Source of the DNA: Phymatolithon calcareum
Lineage: Eukaryota; Rhodophyta; Florideophyceae; Hapalidiales
NCBI GenBank assembly: GCA_977006965.1
Contig: OZ345384.1
Span: 1,054,001 to 1,118,000, forward strand
Direction of reading: 5' to 3'
Length of the DNA: 64,000 bases
Shown piece by piece: positions 1 to 10,263 of this stretch. The notes beneath the pieces are model-generated. The model did not search any database. It was not told where the DNA came from and worked only from the letters and a program-made list of their open reading frames with translations. Made by a program: the position numbers and the translations under genes. Each line of letters opens with the position of its first letter. The first letter of the stretch is position 1.

Positions 1-408
1 AATCAAGTCTTTGACATCATCGGAATAGTCATAAGCAGGGGCCAAATATCCCATCTGGAGAAGGCACCTTAGAGCATACACATTCCAGTTTCTGAAAGCA
101 AAAAGCTGAACGAGTCCCCAGATGGTTCGCGAAACATGAAATATGTTGAAACATGCCACAGTGATTGCGGCCGCTGCCTCCTTGTGGTCGTTCGCCTTAA
201 TTTGAATGACGATGTAGGCGATAATGCAACCAAGAGAAGGCAATGACACGAGTAGCAGAATGAATCCATTACGGCCGGTGTTTCGTATTGGCCTCCATTT
301 TTCGTTAATGAAGTCAAGGGCGTAAATAAAGGTGAGAGGGATGAAGGCGATGGCGTAAATCGAGTAAACCAACTTCGGCTCCCCAGCAAGCGACTTCACA
401 TCTTCCAT
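1..408 (-). CDS. multi-pass membrane protein, N-terminal part (runs off the window)
   Basis: An open frame of 136 codons runs on the minus strand from an ATG at 408 to the first base of the window without a stop, so the 3' part lies outside. The start was chosen because it is the first ATG after an in-frame TGA upstream; an upstream exon cannot be excluded. The protein starts MEDVKSLAGEPK and has at least three hydrophobic stretches (about residues 14-32, 46-68 and 82-108) with charged loops between them, and ends near YDYSDDVKDLI. This is typical of a polytopic membrane protein. I do not recognise the family. Absence of stops or frameshifts suggests a live gene. Confidence 0.6.
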   Translation of the reverse strand, partial: MEDVKSLAGEPKLVYSIYAIAFIPLTFIYALDFINEKWRPIRNTGRNGFILLLVSLPSLGCIIAYIVIQIKANDHKEAAAAITVACFNIFHVSRTIWGLVQLFAFRNWNVYALRCLLQMGYLAPAYDYSDDVKDLI

Positions 409-944
409 AGCGCGCCGTCCAGCTCGGATTCTTCCTCCAAAGTAGGCATGTACAGTTGTTCTCGAAGTCTCGTTTCTTCAGCGACATCTCACTGTATGAA
501 GAAATCTCCGCTGCCGTTCCACGGATCTGCTTGAAGAAGAAGAATTTTTTAATTGAATTCAAGCCATGTGGACCTAATCTGTGTGGTTGATCTGAGATCA
601 CACTGCGAGCTCGCTAGATCTCCAACCTACTTGGTCACCACTCCAGATCCAGTAGTTTCGCTCGCCAATTCGGATTGGTGACTGTAATGCTCGCGGGGAC
701 GTACACAGCATTTGTCACCCAATGCCAATGCAGCGAAAAGTACAGTATCATACGACGCGCTCTGGTGTAACTGGTCGCTTGATGGTACAGTCAGGGGAAT
801 GTTAGAGGGGGAGTAAAGCAAACCCCTTTTCTACCCTCCCAGTGATTACCTTGCGCGTATGAAACACTACAAATGTATCATAGAAGTATGTGAGAAATAG
901 AAGAATAGCTGTAAGTCTTTCGCGAACATTACGAGTTCGTAATG
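409..944. other. no gene recognised
   Basis: I see no convincing coding signal here. The 5' flank of the membrane-protein gene falls in this stretch. Confidence 0.4.
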
Positions 945-1005
945 AATGGATCTGCAACGAGAACCTCGCTCACATTGTGAGCGAGGTTCTCGTTGCAGAT
1001 CCATT
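945..1005. repeat. perfect 61-bp palindrome (30-bp arms, 1-bp centre)
   Basis: Positions 945-974 and 976-1005 are exact inverted repeats around a single central T at 975. The arms begin AATGGATCTGCAACG. Pairing stops sharply on both sides (944/1006 does not pair). It is GC-balanced, unlike an ordinary A/T-rich cruciform. It could be a miniature inverted-repeat element, the stem of a structured RNA, or a fold-back insertion. No gene is attached to it. Confidence 0.9.
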
Positions 1006-2111
1006 TCGTGGTAAGAATAAATGGAATTAATGTTTTCTGGTACTCGATGTGCACTGTGCACAAATCGGCCATGGCGCATGATTTATAGTTTTCGCAAATA
1101 TTATTCTCCGTGTCAGACTTTTGAAATGTCTCAGATGCCTCGAGCTCTTGCTTCGTTGCAATCGGCAGGCGGTGGTGAGGTTCAAGATTCTATTACCGTT
1201 CGGCGAGTGCGAGCTATATGGACCCTTCGGAAATATCATCTGACTCCAGCTCATCGTCAACTGCACGGGTTGCGAGCAGGGCCGGAAATTGCAAAGGAGA
1301 CCGCCGTGGCTACACGATTCCGATACGCAAGAAATGTCTATCACCAAATCCCAGATCGAGTCCTGTGAAAAACAGCCTATCGCAGAAAACCACGTAGCCG
1401 GATTTTCAAAATTTATTCCCACCCGGCCTAATTGCACACATCAGACCTGTGCCAGCTAAAGCAGACTTTACTGTACAGTCCATGCACTGTAAATCTCCAT
1501 CTAGACGTGGAAGTCGCCCTGGCACTTCCCTATTGGAAAACGACCAACTTCGTCCTACTCATACTCCCGTGAGCACCTAATTTTAACATTATATTTTTGA
1601 TACTGCCAAATGCTCATAATTTACCTGGCACAACTCTTGCGTCTTTTTTGCTTTACTTTATGTAACATAAAATTTTTGCTTTACTCCCTCTCCAACATTC
1701 CCCTGGTACAGTACTGTAGTCCCTCTGTAAATGAAACCCGTGGAACTGCAAAACGTGCAAAAGTGCTAGTGAACCAATCCACCAAACGTGTATAACCAAA
1801 AAGAGCAATCCCTTGCAAACCTGCAAACTGCAATGTTGGTGGAATTAACCCTTATTTTCTTTTAATTTTTGAGTATCCCATGCACCGTGTTGCAGAGAAA
1901 TTCATCAGTCCGATAGAGATGACGGCACGAACGGGCATGATTGAGAGCATGTGCAGTGCGTCGAGTAGTTTCTATTCTTGGCTACTGTACAGTACAAAGA
2001 ACGCCACATCTAGAGTATCCTATCCTAATTGTAGCTGAGCGCAGCAGGGGCTCCTGCGATGTCGTCGCAGCGCCAGCGTCAAGCGGGCACGCTCACCCAA
2101 CAGCAGAAAGC
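1006..2111. other. no gene recognised except the end of a short target frame
   Basis: Nothing recognisable lies here apart from the first codons of a short frame starting at 2059, which is interrupted by the LINE insertion at 2125. Confidence 0.4.
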
Positions 2112-2124
2112 AAGAGTTATCTCG

Positions 2125-2538
2125 CGATCCATCATCAACCTGCCCTACAGAAGCAAACAAGTGACCCTTCTTACGCTTCCGAAACATCTGCACATCTCGC
2201 AGAGACATGCAGAGGTGGTACTGCACCACCTCATAGTGAACTGCAGCCCTATTGTGGCAAGCTTTCACCATGGACACAGCGAGGATGAACCGCTTCTCTA
2301 CGACCCAGTATGCAAGATGTGCCCGTATGGCGTCAAGGAGACAGTGGAGCACATCATCCTACACTGTTCTGGGAGGACTGCCTCACGACGACAATTCATC
2401 GGAAGAGTGCGAGACAAAACGGTAGAAAATCTGTGCATAGAGAGACCCGTAGATATGCTCCAATATTTGAACAATGAGAACTTACTCTAGGGTTAGTTCT
2501 GGCGTTGATTAACGCATGCTGCATTAAAGAAAGAAAGA
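2125..2538 (+). mobile_element. 5'-truncated LINE (RNase H-type lineage) with (AAAG)n tail and 13-bp TSD
   Basis: The insertion is flanked by the direct repeat AAGAGTTATCTCG (2112-2124 and 2539-2551). It ends in AAAGAAAGAAAG, the microsatellite tail of this lineage. It encodes the C-terminal zinc-finger-like segment that follows RNase H in many non-LTR elements: YDPVCKMCPYGVKETVEH followed by ILHC, read in a frame that stops at 2490. The same block recurs on the minus strand at about 3527-3920, 9955-10263 and 28158-28708. It is dead on arrival because everything upstream is missing. The host frame into which it fell (from 2059, beginning MSSQRQRQAG) reads straight through the first TSD copy into the insertion. 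Confidence 0.85.
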
Positions 2539-2551
2539 AAGAGTTATCTCG

Positions 2552-2797
2552 GAGTGCGACCGCCGAACCTCCGCCAACGGACGTATTAGAGGCGCGAGTG
2601 GATCTGACCAATAGACCGTAAAAATTTGAGTCAAAATTTTATTCAAAGGACTAGCTGTATGATAAACCTCCCCATCTTGCAAACCTCCATAGCTGCAAAA
2701 GGATATTTCCATCGTAGCGTTGCATTTAGGCGCTTAACGCACGTATTCAAATCACCTTACGTTTCGAAGTGGTGGTTGAAACTTGTAGACAGCCCTA
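2552..2797. other. no gene recognised
   Basis: Right flank of the LINE insertion. The frame interrupted at 2112 would continue here to a TAG at 2612 if the insertion were absent. Confidence 0.35.
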
Positions 2798-2972
2798 GTG
2801 TATAGTTTACTAACCAGCTCAATTGAGGGGCGATTTAAAAGCTCGAAAAAATCTATGAAACGAAGGCGAAACAGCTCGCTCACACAGGAGTCGTAAAGCC
2901 GGGCTTGTCTTCTGTGCGAGGAGTTGCGCAAATACTACCTGAAAATCACATCGTGCTGAGCTAGGAACGAAA

Positions 2973-3269
2973 ATGTGCTGTCTAATCTTAAGAATCAGAC
3001 CTGCTGTGAAGCAAGAAAAAGAGTCCCGTCTACAGGTCGGTGCAGACAAAAATGCCAAGAAAACCAAGGCGCTTAGTCGAGAAGAATGTTTTAGACTATA
3101 TGCAGCCATTCCCAAGTCGATAAATGTGATTGGTACGGCTCAGGATGTAATGGAAGAGAAAATCGGTGGCCTCGTAAACACGCCACTGCGCGCAAAATGG
3201 GTCCTAATTCGGCACTCGGTGAAGAAGATTAAGATTGCGACCGTCAAGATTGTTAGTCTCAATTCATAA
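2973..3269 (+). pseudogene. N-proximal coding remnant of the TIR transposon
   Basis: A 98-codon frame ends AKWVLIRHSVKKIKIATVKI. The TIR element copy at 40486-42515 encodes MKWVLIRHPLKKTKIKTVHI on its minus strand near 42000. This conserved block between two independent copies argues for a real element-encoded protein, presumably the transposase or an accessory DNA-binding protein. The region is basic and lysine-rich. It ends abruptly where the LINE-derived segment begins. No catalytic motif is visible in this piece. Confidence 0.5.
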
Positions 3270-3469
3270 AAGCCTGATGATGGTGCTTCAGCCCGCTCGG
3301 CACCCTGGGTCGAGCCCACACTGGAAAAGCGTAGCATTGCCAAATCCTGCTTACAGTACTCGTCTTCGCCAACCTTCATCAGAAAACGCCAATTTTCCTC
3401 GTCTATTCGCAACGAAAAGCTAACCAGAAGACCAACTAAGCTGCAACGCAGTCCTCAGAAGCACTGGGC

Positions 3470-4235
3470 GCCCTTTGGGGGCTCTCTTCGTTACGCCCTC
3501 TGAGATTTTTGGGATGTTTTCAAACAGCCCCTCATTGTTCACGAACTTGAGTACTTCGACCCGTTTCTCACTGCATATTTCCTCCACCGTTTTGGTGACA
3601 ACTCTACCAATACTCTGGCGTCTTGATACATTCCGTCCACTACAGCGTAGGAGTTGGTGCTCCACGGTCTCCTTGGTTCCCACAGAGCAAGTCTTGCATA
3701 TATGCAAGACTTGCAGGGTCGTATTCAACGGGAACATCTTAAAAACTGTTACCAGCAAGCAAAATAGTGCGGCAAGTCGATTGAGAGTAGTTTCAGCGCA
3801 CCTGCGGCTTATATTGCGCTCTGGGGGTAACAACTGCATACTCTTAAGCTTTGTCGACTGGTGCCGATTGACAGTCGACCGTGCAGATTCTATGGTTAAG
3901 GGTATGTTTTGATACATCACCAGACTTGACTCCGTAATGGCTGTTCCAGCAAGGTCTTCCGTTTTTTCGTTCCCAGGGAGCCCACAGTAGCTTGGGATCC
4001 AAATTGCTTAGCAAGTGTCATATTATAAATCAGCCTTCCCATAGTATCCAACAGGTTGTCATCTCCCCATACATCCATCGTTCCCCCGTCAGCGCATCGA
4101 GGAAGCTCCTTCTGTCTGCAAACGAGCGAATGTGGTGCACGCATGGGATTCGCTAGTGTTTTATCTCCTTAAAATAGCAGACCGCCGAGAATATTCGGCG
4201 TCGAACGAGGAACCCACTGCTCCAATGGTCGCTTC
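3470..4235 (-). mobile_element. LINE fragment (RNase H region and C-terminal zinc-finger segment) nested in the TIR element
   Basis: Read on the minus strand, this segment aligns with the 3' half of the complete LINE at 28158-32897. It runs from the RNase H region that includes the DAE-type motif (about 4180-4230) to the C-terminal block with ETVEHQLLRCSGRN (about 3660). The protein is broken by stops. The 3' end near 3420-3527 diverges from the other copies, and I found neither tail nor TSD. It lies between the two conserved coding blocks of the TIR element, where copy 2 has other sequence of similar length. It therefore either replaced, or inserted into a shortened version of, the TIR element's middle. 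Confidence 0.7.
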
Positions 4236-4237
4236 GT

Positions 4238-4660
4238 GTGAACTCATTCGTTCCGGCAACTTTTTTGGTTGATAACTCGTTTCTAATCTCTGAATCTCAT
4301 CCAGAGTGTCAGCAGCGCGTGATGCAGCAAAGACAACATGAAGTACTGATCCAGCAATTCATCGATACCACATTTAACTCCAGTACTACTCATCAACATT
4401 CAGTCAATTCATATCGTACATTTACGTTAGAGAGCGGTGTTCGAACCCATTTCATTCCCACCGAGAAGAAAAGGAAGAATTCGAATGCCATGACGACTAC
4501 TTTTGCCGCGCAAATCAACCGCAAAGTTTGCAAAGTGAGGAAAATGACTGCCATATGTTCACCAAGTAGCAAGCTTTATTATGATGGCGAAATATGCATC
4601 TATCGCATTCATTTGGTTCAGACTGTTTCACGAAGCGCGCTTTTCCTATCCATAAGCTAA
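4238..4660 (+). pseudogene. C-proximal coding remnant of the TIR transposon
   Basis: A 140-codon frame includes ESHPECQQRVMQQRQ and MTTTFAAQINRKVCKV. The minus strand of the copy at 40486-42515 has the matching MTTTFVVQNNCRV (about 40740-40780), plus homologous DNA on both sides. The shared cysteines (KVCK, IC, SPSS) could be the remains of a C-terminal zinc-binding tail such as those of PiggyBac-like transposases. That resemblance is weak and the TA duplication does not fit PiggyBac. Confidence 0.45.
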
Positions 4661-4759
4661 ACGCTGTCGAAGAGCCTGATATTGGAGAGCTTTCGCTTGC
4701 AAAATTTTTATGAATATCATACCCTCAATTGAGGGAAAAATTCAGTAAACTAGACACTA

Positions 4760-4973
4760 GAATTCCTGCCTGATTTCAGCAGACATTCGCACTTGTCGAC
4801 CGGACCCATTACGTACTTAATGACCGCCCACTCTGTGAGAAGACAACGCAAGGGAAAGGAGAGCTGTCCTTTCTCAACACACCCGTCGCATATGATAACC
4901 CACGTGCATGGAGCATGCGATTTTTCGCATACAGGGGGGGGTCGCTATATAGTGCCGGGTTATATAGTGCCAC
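4760..4973. other. flank between TIR element and LINE
   Basis: Short spacer with a G8 run at about 4934 and repeated TATAGTGCC motifs. No gene seen. Confidence 0.4.
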
Positions 4974-4984
4974 CCTCTACTTAG

Positions 4985-6399
4985 GGATATTTGATGATTT
5001 TATTTTTGAGAGCTCCCAAAGCCTCACCTTGGAGTAACGGGGCAGCTCTTGCATAATCTCTACGCTATAGTCATCTGGCTGCTCAAAACGTTCTTGATTC
5101 GTAATTCTCTCCCAACAAGAGCTCCGGTAAGTCTCTTGCACTCAAACTCAATTTCTGTACTCATCTTCGATGACGCTAGAGTACGTTGTAAGGCGACTAG
5201 TTCGACCACCGCGCTAATCCCACAGTAAGCACCCAACACTGATTTCCTCCAAAGGGGTGCTCGGTTGAATGTCAACCTTAGGCACCTTAAACGTGTTGTT
5301 CTTTCTCCTATGTAAAGGATCCCTGGTAGCTTGCCTTCAATAGGAATCTTCATTGACCTGCCTTCTTCTTCCTTTTCCCATACCTTAATTGTTTCTTCTC
5401 TCCTCCTCTTCTTCGTGACAGATCCCTCCTGGGCTTTCTGAAGGGCTTGTCGCAAGTCTTCATAAATCTTGAGATATTCAATATCCTTCATTGCTTCCTT
5501 TACGTCCTCATCTCTTCCAACGTACTCTTCTGTTTCTTCAAGGCGCTTTTTGTGCCTTACCAGGCTTAATGCAAACCTTTCTGCTTGATGACGTCTCCTC
5601 ATCTTTGGTGGTCCCAGTCGGCACAGAACTCGCATTCGGTCCCGGCGGTGTTCGGCATACTTTCCGAAAACATTCTTGTAGAACAAGCCCTCTGCCGACT
5701 CGATTGCCGAGAGCAATCGATTTATCATTGGAGTAACGTGTAACGCATACTCCCATTTCGGGATAATTAGCGACTTAAAGATCCTGATGCATGTCTCCGG
5801 TTTGAATCCTCGAACCTTCACTCCAAGCTCCCGAAGCTTATGTATGCATCCTGCAGCATATCGAACTCTTGCTATGGCCGTGTCATCCGTAGCACCCTTG
5901 TTATTCATGCTTCCCCCAAGATACGAGAGTCTCCAGGCTTGATATAGTTCTCGTCCCGCCAAGTAAAACGTGTGCTTCTGAAGTCCTTTGTACTCAAGAA
6001 CTTCGCTTTTTCCTGGTTTTGTGTTCCATTTCATGCCATTTTCGCTTGCCCAACTGGTCGCTATATCAAGAAGTTTCTGCATTCCTCGTCCTGTCTTCGC
6101 TTGAAGCTGAACATCATCTGCGAACAATTGCACAGGGCTTTCTGAAACGTTCCTGTCTGTCTTGGAGACGGCTTCTGCGAATGTGTCCATGAATATATTG
6201 TATAGGCATGGACTAAGCGGGGAACCTTGAGGTACTCCTCGGTCGATGATACACCACGTTTCTGTCTCGTCTCCAGCTGATGTGACCCATGATGGGTTTA
6301 ACAGGTACGCAACCATCCTTTCTATCTCTTGAGGAAGTTGCTCCGTCAGCCTCTTCATGAGGATATCCCTGGGCACACTATCGTATGCCGCGGATAGGT
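4985..6399 (-). mobile_element. 5'-truncated LINE of the C-tailed family, 11-bp TSD
   Basis: The direct repeat CCTCTACTTAG occurs at 4974-4984 and 6400-6410 and brackets the insertion. On the minus strand the element starts inside the RT palm (DLSAAYDSVPRDIL) and finishes with GGGAGCTCTCAAAAATAAAA followed by ...CAAATATCC. The same 3' end, with a longer C tail, is found in the copy at 47429-48982. There is no poly(A). Confidence 0.85.
5060..6399 (-). pseudogene. LINE reverse transcriptase, 5'-truncated but otherwise open
   Basis: The frame is open for about 446 codons from the insertion junction to a stop at 5060. It carries the RT motifs GVPQGSPLSPCLYNIF (about 6190-6240) and FADD at 6113-6124, followed by the thumb and a long C-terminal region (PKWEYALHVTP, MRRRHQAERFALSL, ECKRLTGALVGRELRIK). 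The N-terminal endonuclease and RT fingers are missing, so it cannot support its own mobility, although its RT core retains the two catalytic aspartates. The nearest relative in the window is the copy at 47429-48982. It has no start codon of its own; it began as part of a longer polyprotein. Confidence 0.85.
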
Positions 6400-6410
6400 C
6401 CTCTACTTAG

Positions 6411-6806
6411 TGCCACCCATTTTGGGCTGGCACGTTTATTATATCAAAGACACAGGCTGTGGCCCTGAGTATTGAGAAAGACAAGCGGTAAGTGTACTAG
6501 CGTTTGAATCTGTCCGCAACACAAGAGAGAATTTCAGGTCCATCAGATGCTCTAATGACGACAACCGAGCTCGAGCGGCAGTAGATACAATAGATTCACA
6601 TTTCATTCGAACACTTTACGAGCATGCAAGCATTGCGATCGACGCTGTGGATTGATAAAACGCTTACTCTTGCACCCTACTCTAGCGTTCTTTCATATTT
6701 TGCACACAGTAAAAATTCATTCCGCAATCTAGATACGACCAACGCTGCATTGCTCTTTACGGGATGGGTTATAAAACGTATGGAGTTGAAATTAATCCTG
6801 TCACTT
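6411..6806. other. no gene recognised
   Basis: Spacer containing a short hairpin (GTGCCACCC...TGGCAC at about 6411-6434) at the LINE target site. Nothing else seen. Confidence 0.4.
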
Positions 6807-9488
6807 TCAATTCGTTTCCCGTCGCAGTCGTTTACGGCGAACCATTGTTCGAATTCCAGATTCGGGTTCACTTTGAAGTTTTTGTACAATTTGCTCGTCT
6901 GAATTAATTTTCGCACCGTCCACTCGGCGCAAAAGCGAGTGAGCACGCGCAGTGCCTTCGCTCGTACCGAGAAGAGCGCCAACATGAATGTCCTTTTCAT
7001 CATGCTCGGCGTTCTCAGAAACGTGGGGCGCCGCGATGCCATTGTCATGATTTGTGTCGCTGCTGAGCCTTTGTGTTAGTAGAGCGTCGAGGAGCTGTCT
7101 TGGCCATCGATCACGAGGTATGTACGCACTATACATTTCTGAAATATTCCATAGCTTGTCTCCTTTGAGATCTTTTCGCATAGACACGTCACATGCTGCA
7201 GATAAATCTTCAGATGGTGTACAGAGCTCGCTCATGCGCTTTCCACGCCGCAGCAGCTGTAGAGATATGCCACCACCGCGAAAGCAGCCCACATACTGTT
7301 CTGCACTAACGCTGTGCTTGACAAACAGATTCGCACCTGTTGTGACATGCTCATCGCCGCTCAGTGCAGATGATTTCTCAACAACTAGCATGTTCCAGTC
7401 AGTGATGTTGGGAATTTCCACATATTTTGCTTCCATTGCTTTTTTCCATCCCGTCAAATCGCGTGCTTCCAGCTCATGTGGAACTGCGCCACAGCTTCCA
7501 ATGACGCGAAGCAGCTCATTTGTTTGGAATACATCCGACTTGTAAAATCGATGAGCTATTTGGGCGAACATGGTATCAGGTTCGAACTTTGTATGGCCTG
7601 AGACCATGTACGACAGTACGACTCGGCGTAAACGTCCGACAGCAATCATTTCAGCTGCCCACCACACCAGAAACTTTGTCTTAAAATAGGGAGCTGCGTC
7701 CAGGCACAGACGAAGAAAGCGGGCATGAGGACTCATGATACACATGACGTAGTCGTACAAAAAAGAGCATACATGATCGGCATCTTTGTCCCCAGCGACA
7801 TTCTCATCGACGACATAGACGTGCTTCTGTCCGTTCGATGAATCAACAATGCCGAAAATGTGATAAAGGAGTTTTTGGAAGTAATAGGTTTTGCCTAGTT
7901 GTGCCGTTTGTCCCTAATGTGGCACAAGCTTACTCATTTGGAAGCCACAAGCCAGAACAACTTCTGCTTCGCTAGACAACGCAAAATTCGCTGCTCTCTC
8001 GGAATCACTTCGAGGCTCACGTGGGAGGATGTTTCGCCAAAAGTACTCGGAAGCATTGCTGATGCGGCGTTTGTATTCAGCCTGCTCTGCAGGCGCCAAA
8101 GCGCGATGTTTGTGCAAACAAGCTGCGTTCGACTCAATAAGCTGCTCTTTGGCTAAAATGGATGTCCCAGAAGCGCTTCCATTATCAACATGATGCTGTT
8201 CTGCACGCCGAGCAGCATCTACTTGGCGCTTTAGCTCGGCATAGGTGTCACAATAGTCGGATTGAACCGAAGAAATGGCGTGCCGGGGAAAGAAATCCTT
8301 CAGCCAACGTGCTGCAGTGTCGTGGCTAATGCATTCAATTGACGGGTCTAGATCGTGAAGTGATTCATTGAACTGAAATATTAAGGATTCTCTTTTCATG
8401 TCCTCATGCCGAGAAATTTGAGCACCATTGGCACAATCCTGGATCTTGTCAGGTGTGGCGCCCAACGCCACTATCATACTCCTATACAAATAGCTCCCTT
8501 CAAATCGTCATTACAGCTTGCATTTACAGCAAGCCATTACAGATAGCATTACAGTCATTACAGTACCATAAGTTTCGATGCGTACTTACACCATGAAGGA
8601 TCACCAAGGGCAAACCCTAGAACTGCTGCTTACAGCTTACATTGATCCATTGTTTTTTCTATAAAGGTCGGCGCTTCGCGCTGCCCTTGGCTTTCCGCCC
8701 GGGAAAAACCGGACCAAAAACCAGTGTGCCAACTTGTGCGTTTCAAACCCCACATCAGGAGTTCGAATGCGTCGAATGCTAGGCACTAAGTAGTACGTTT
8801 TTCCTCGCCTCAGGCGACCGGTAGGTACAGAATTTGCAAGAACGAAGGATTTAAAGTGCTCTAGCTGTGCGTCCTTTTGAATACGCTTGCGGAACACGTT
8901 AGAATGCAGAGGCGGTGCGCTGGAGTCAGGAGGTAGAGGCACAGGAGTGCGTCTGTAGCCCGTTATCTCCATCCGTCGAAGCAACCAGTCGCGTCTACAT
9001 TCAAGAGATGCCCAGTTATCAGGCTCGTCGTCGCCCTCAAACAAAAGTTTCTTGAGCAAATCCTCTTTATGTAGCACAGTCAACGCAGGATACATCCGAT
9101 TGCTGCACCGCTGCTCCTTGTACACTTTTCGAATGACCGAAAGAGTTTTCTTGTCCGTTTTTGTTAGCTTACCAATGCAATGGGCGTGACCAACCCATGA
9201 CCCATGTGAATCGAGAGTGTGGGCCCGCAGCCATTGCCGCCGAGCTCTGTAATCTTGCCCCCTTGAATTGACAGGTTTGTTTTTCACGTGATTTGCCCGC
9301 ACGCGCTTCATTGCGGCGCCATGCTGTCGGACTTCAGCGAGCTCTGGTAATAACGGTGCATAGTGGTGAGAGCAGGATGAACAAGAGCCTCCAATGCCGT
9401 CGCTGTCGAGCATTATTGTGCTGGGACAGGAGATGAGGGGTTTCTTTGTGCCCCACTTCATACTGAGTACTACAAAAATTAGGCCCAT
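6807..9488 (-). pseudogene. DUF7869-type transposon protein, one intron and one in-frame TAG
   Basis: Minus strand. Exon 1 runs 9488-8641, a predicted intron 8640-8482 (GTAAGC...TATAG) and exon 2 8481-6807. Joining them keeps the frame. Exon 2 has a single in-frame TAG at 7914-7916 and is otherwise open. Order of landmarks: a Cys cluster GGSCSSCSHHYA near the N terminus, a charged middle, SDYCDTYAELKRQVDAARR (family pattern of a Cys pair followed by a coiled coil), then QLGKTYYFQKLLYHIFGIVD, VYVVDENVAGDKDADHV, CLDAAPYFKTKFLVWW and MVSGHTKFEPDTMF, a series I recognise from DUF7869 proteins of transposon origin. In that family the acidic block usually reads DNC..QNKN; here it is DAA..FKTK, so catalytic capacity looks lost. 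The C terminus ends with a basic tail RRKRLRRETN. No terminal repeats were identified. Confidence 0.6.
8482..8640 (-). other. predicted spliceosomal intron in the DUF7869-type gene
   Basis: Donor GTAAGC at 8640 and acceptor TATAG ending at 8482. The 159-nt interval is rich in TTACAG-like repeats and carries stops in all frames, while both flanking frames are protein-like and in phase across it. Confidence 0.5.
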
Positions 9489-9950
9489 TCTTATTTGGGG
9501 AATTCCCAGTTTTATTTCTGACGGCTCTCACATGTTCTTTCAAATGTATGCATCTATATGGTAATGGCCAAAATTTCTTTCGGTTTTTAAAATGTCGTGC
9601 CGTCAATTTAATGCATATTTAGTGGCAAATATTTAACAGGGTTACAATGCAAAGATAGTGTCAAAACGCACTAAATTCGAAGTTTCCCGCAACCTCCTGA
9701 CAGAAATGATCAATATCATAATACCACAGGGGCCTCGTGGTCACTTTAGTCATTTCCTCAAGAGTTTATTGTAGTGCCCGGTATCAATACCCCTTTCTTA
9801 GAGAAAATTGGCAACTATTTCACACTCTCTACGCGTTCCTATATCACAGACCCCAATTTTTGAAATCACAATGGACTGTGTTGCACCTCTGCTTGACGGG
9901 CCCAAGTATTGGGAGCTGGCGGAACACTTCCGGTGCAAGCTGATCACAGC
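9489..9950. other. no gene recognised
   Basis: 5' flank of the DUF7869-type gene; a TGA lies in frame upstream of its ATG. No further features seen. Confidence 0.4.
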
Positions 9951-9954
9951 AGAG

Positions 9955-10263
9955 TTAAAGAAGCTTTGCGAGGTAGTTTTGAGACTCGTTGCCGATAACG
10001 ATCGAGAGCCCTCGCGTCGCATGGTAGACGAAATCATGCTGAAGCATCAAGCCAGCCCATACGTCAATGTTCAGAAATTTACCCTTTTTCGTATTAGTCC
10101 AACAATTCGTTGTGGTCGAGGGAGAGCTCGAATATAACAGCGCATTATCAATTTTTCTACAGTTTCCTTCCGACCATGCGGGGCACATCGTGCACAGTGG
10201 ATCATAGAATACCCGTTCATCCCTGTTGTGTATGTGGCGGGCGCTGCAACCACCACTGAGCAA
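9955..10263 (-). mobile_element. LINE C-terminal fragment (RNase H-type lineage), degenerate
   Basis: Two overlapping minus-strand frames together match the zinc-finger-like C terminus seen at 2125-2538: FYDPLCTMCP in one frame, then HGRKETVEKLIMRCY and RPQRIVGLIRKRV in the next. A frameshift separates them. No tail or TSD found. Confidence 0.5.

Larger units (their letters stand above)
2798..4757 (+). mobile_element. TIR transposon, copy 1 (about 2 kb, TA target duplication)
   Basis: The left end begins GTGTATAGTTTAC after a TA (2796-2797). The right end finishes GTAAACTAGACAC before a TA (4758-4759). Just inside both ends lies CCTCAATTGAGG or a variant. The left 170 bp align with the right end of the element at 40486-42515 in inverse orientation, and the right part aligns with that element's left part, so the two are copies of one family. 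Coding remnants at 2973-3269 and 4238-4660 match remnants in copy 2. The middle is occupied by a LINE fragment. The superfamily is unresolved: the TA duplication suits Tc1/mariner-like elements, but the GTGTCTA terminus is not typical of them. Confidence 0.75.

Noticed and set aside
1021-1437. 115- and 136-codon frames on opposite strands
   Set aside because: They overlap each other and neither has motifs or biased composition.
6411-6500. Apparent extension of the 4985-6399 RT upstream (ILRAT..., QNGW-like residues) with an in-frame TAA
   Set aside because: The 11-bp TSD CCTCTACTTAG at 6400-6410 places the element's end at 6399; the upstream similarity is short and most likely chance.
9808-10137. 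109-codon plus-strand frame (MDCVAPLLDGPKYWELAEHF...) as a gene
   Set aside because: It overlaps the antisense LINE remnant at 9955-10263, which has recognisable motifs. The plus frame has none, though it remains possible that it is real.
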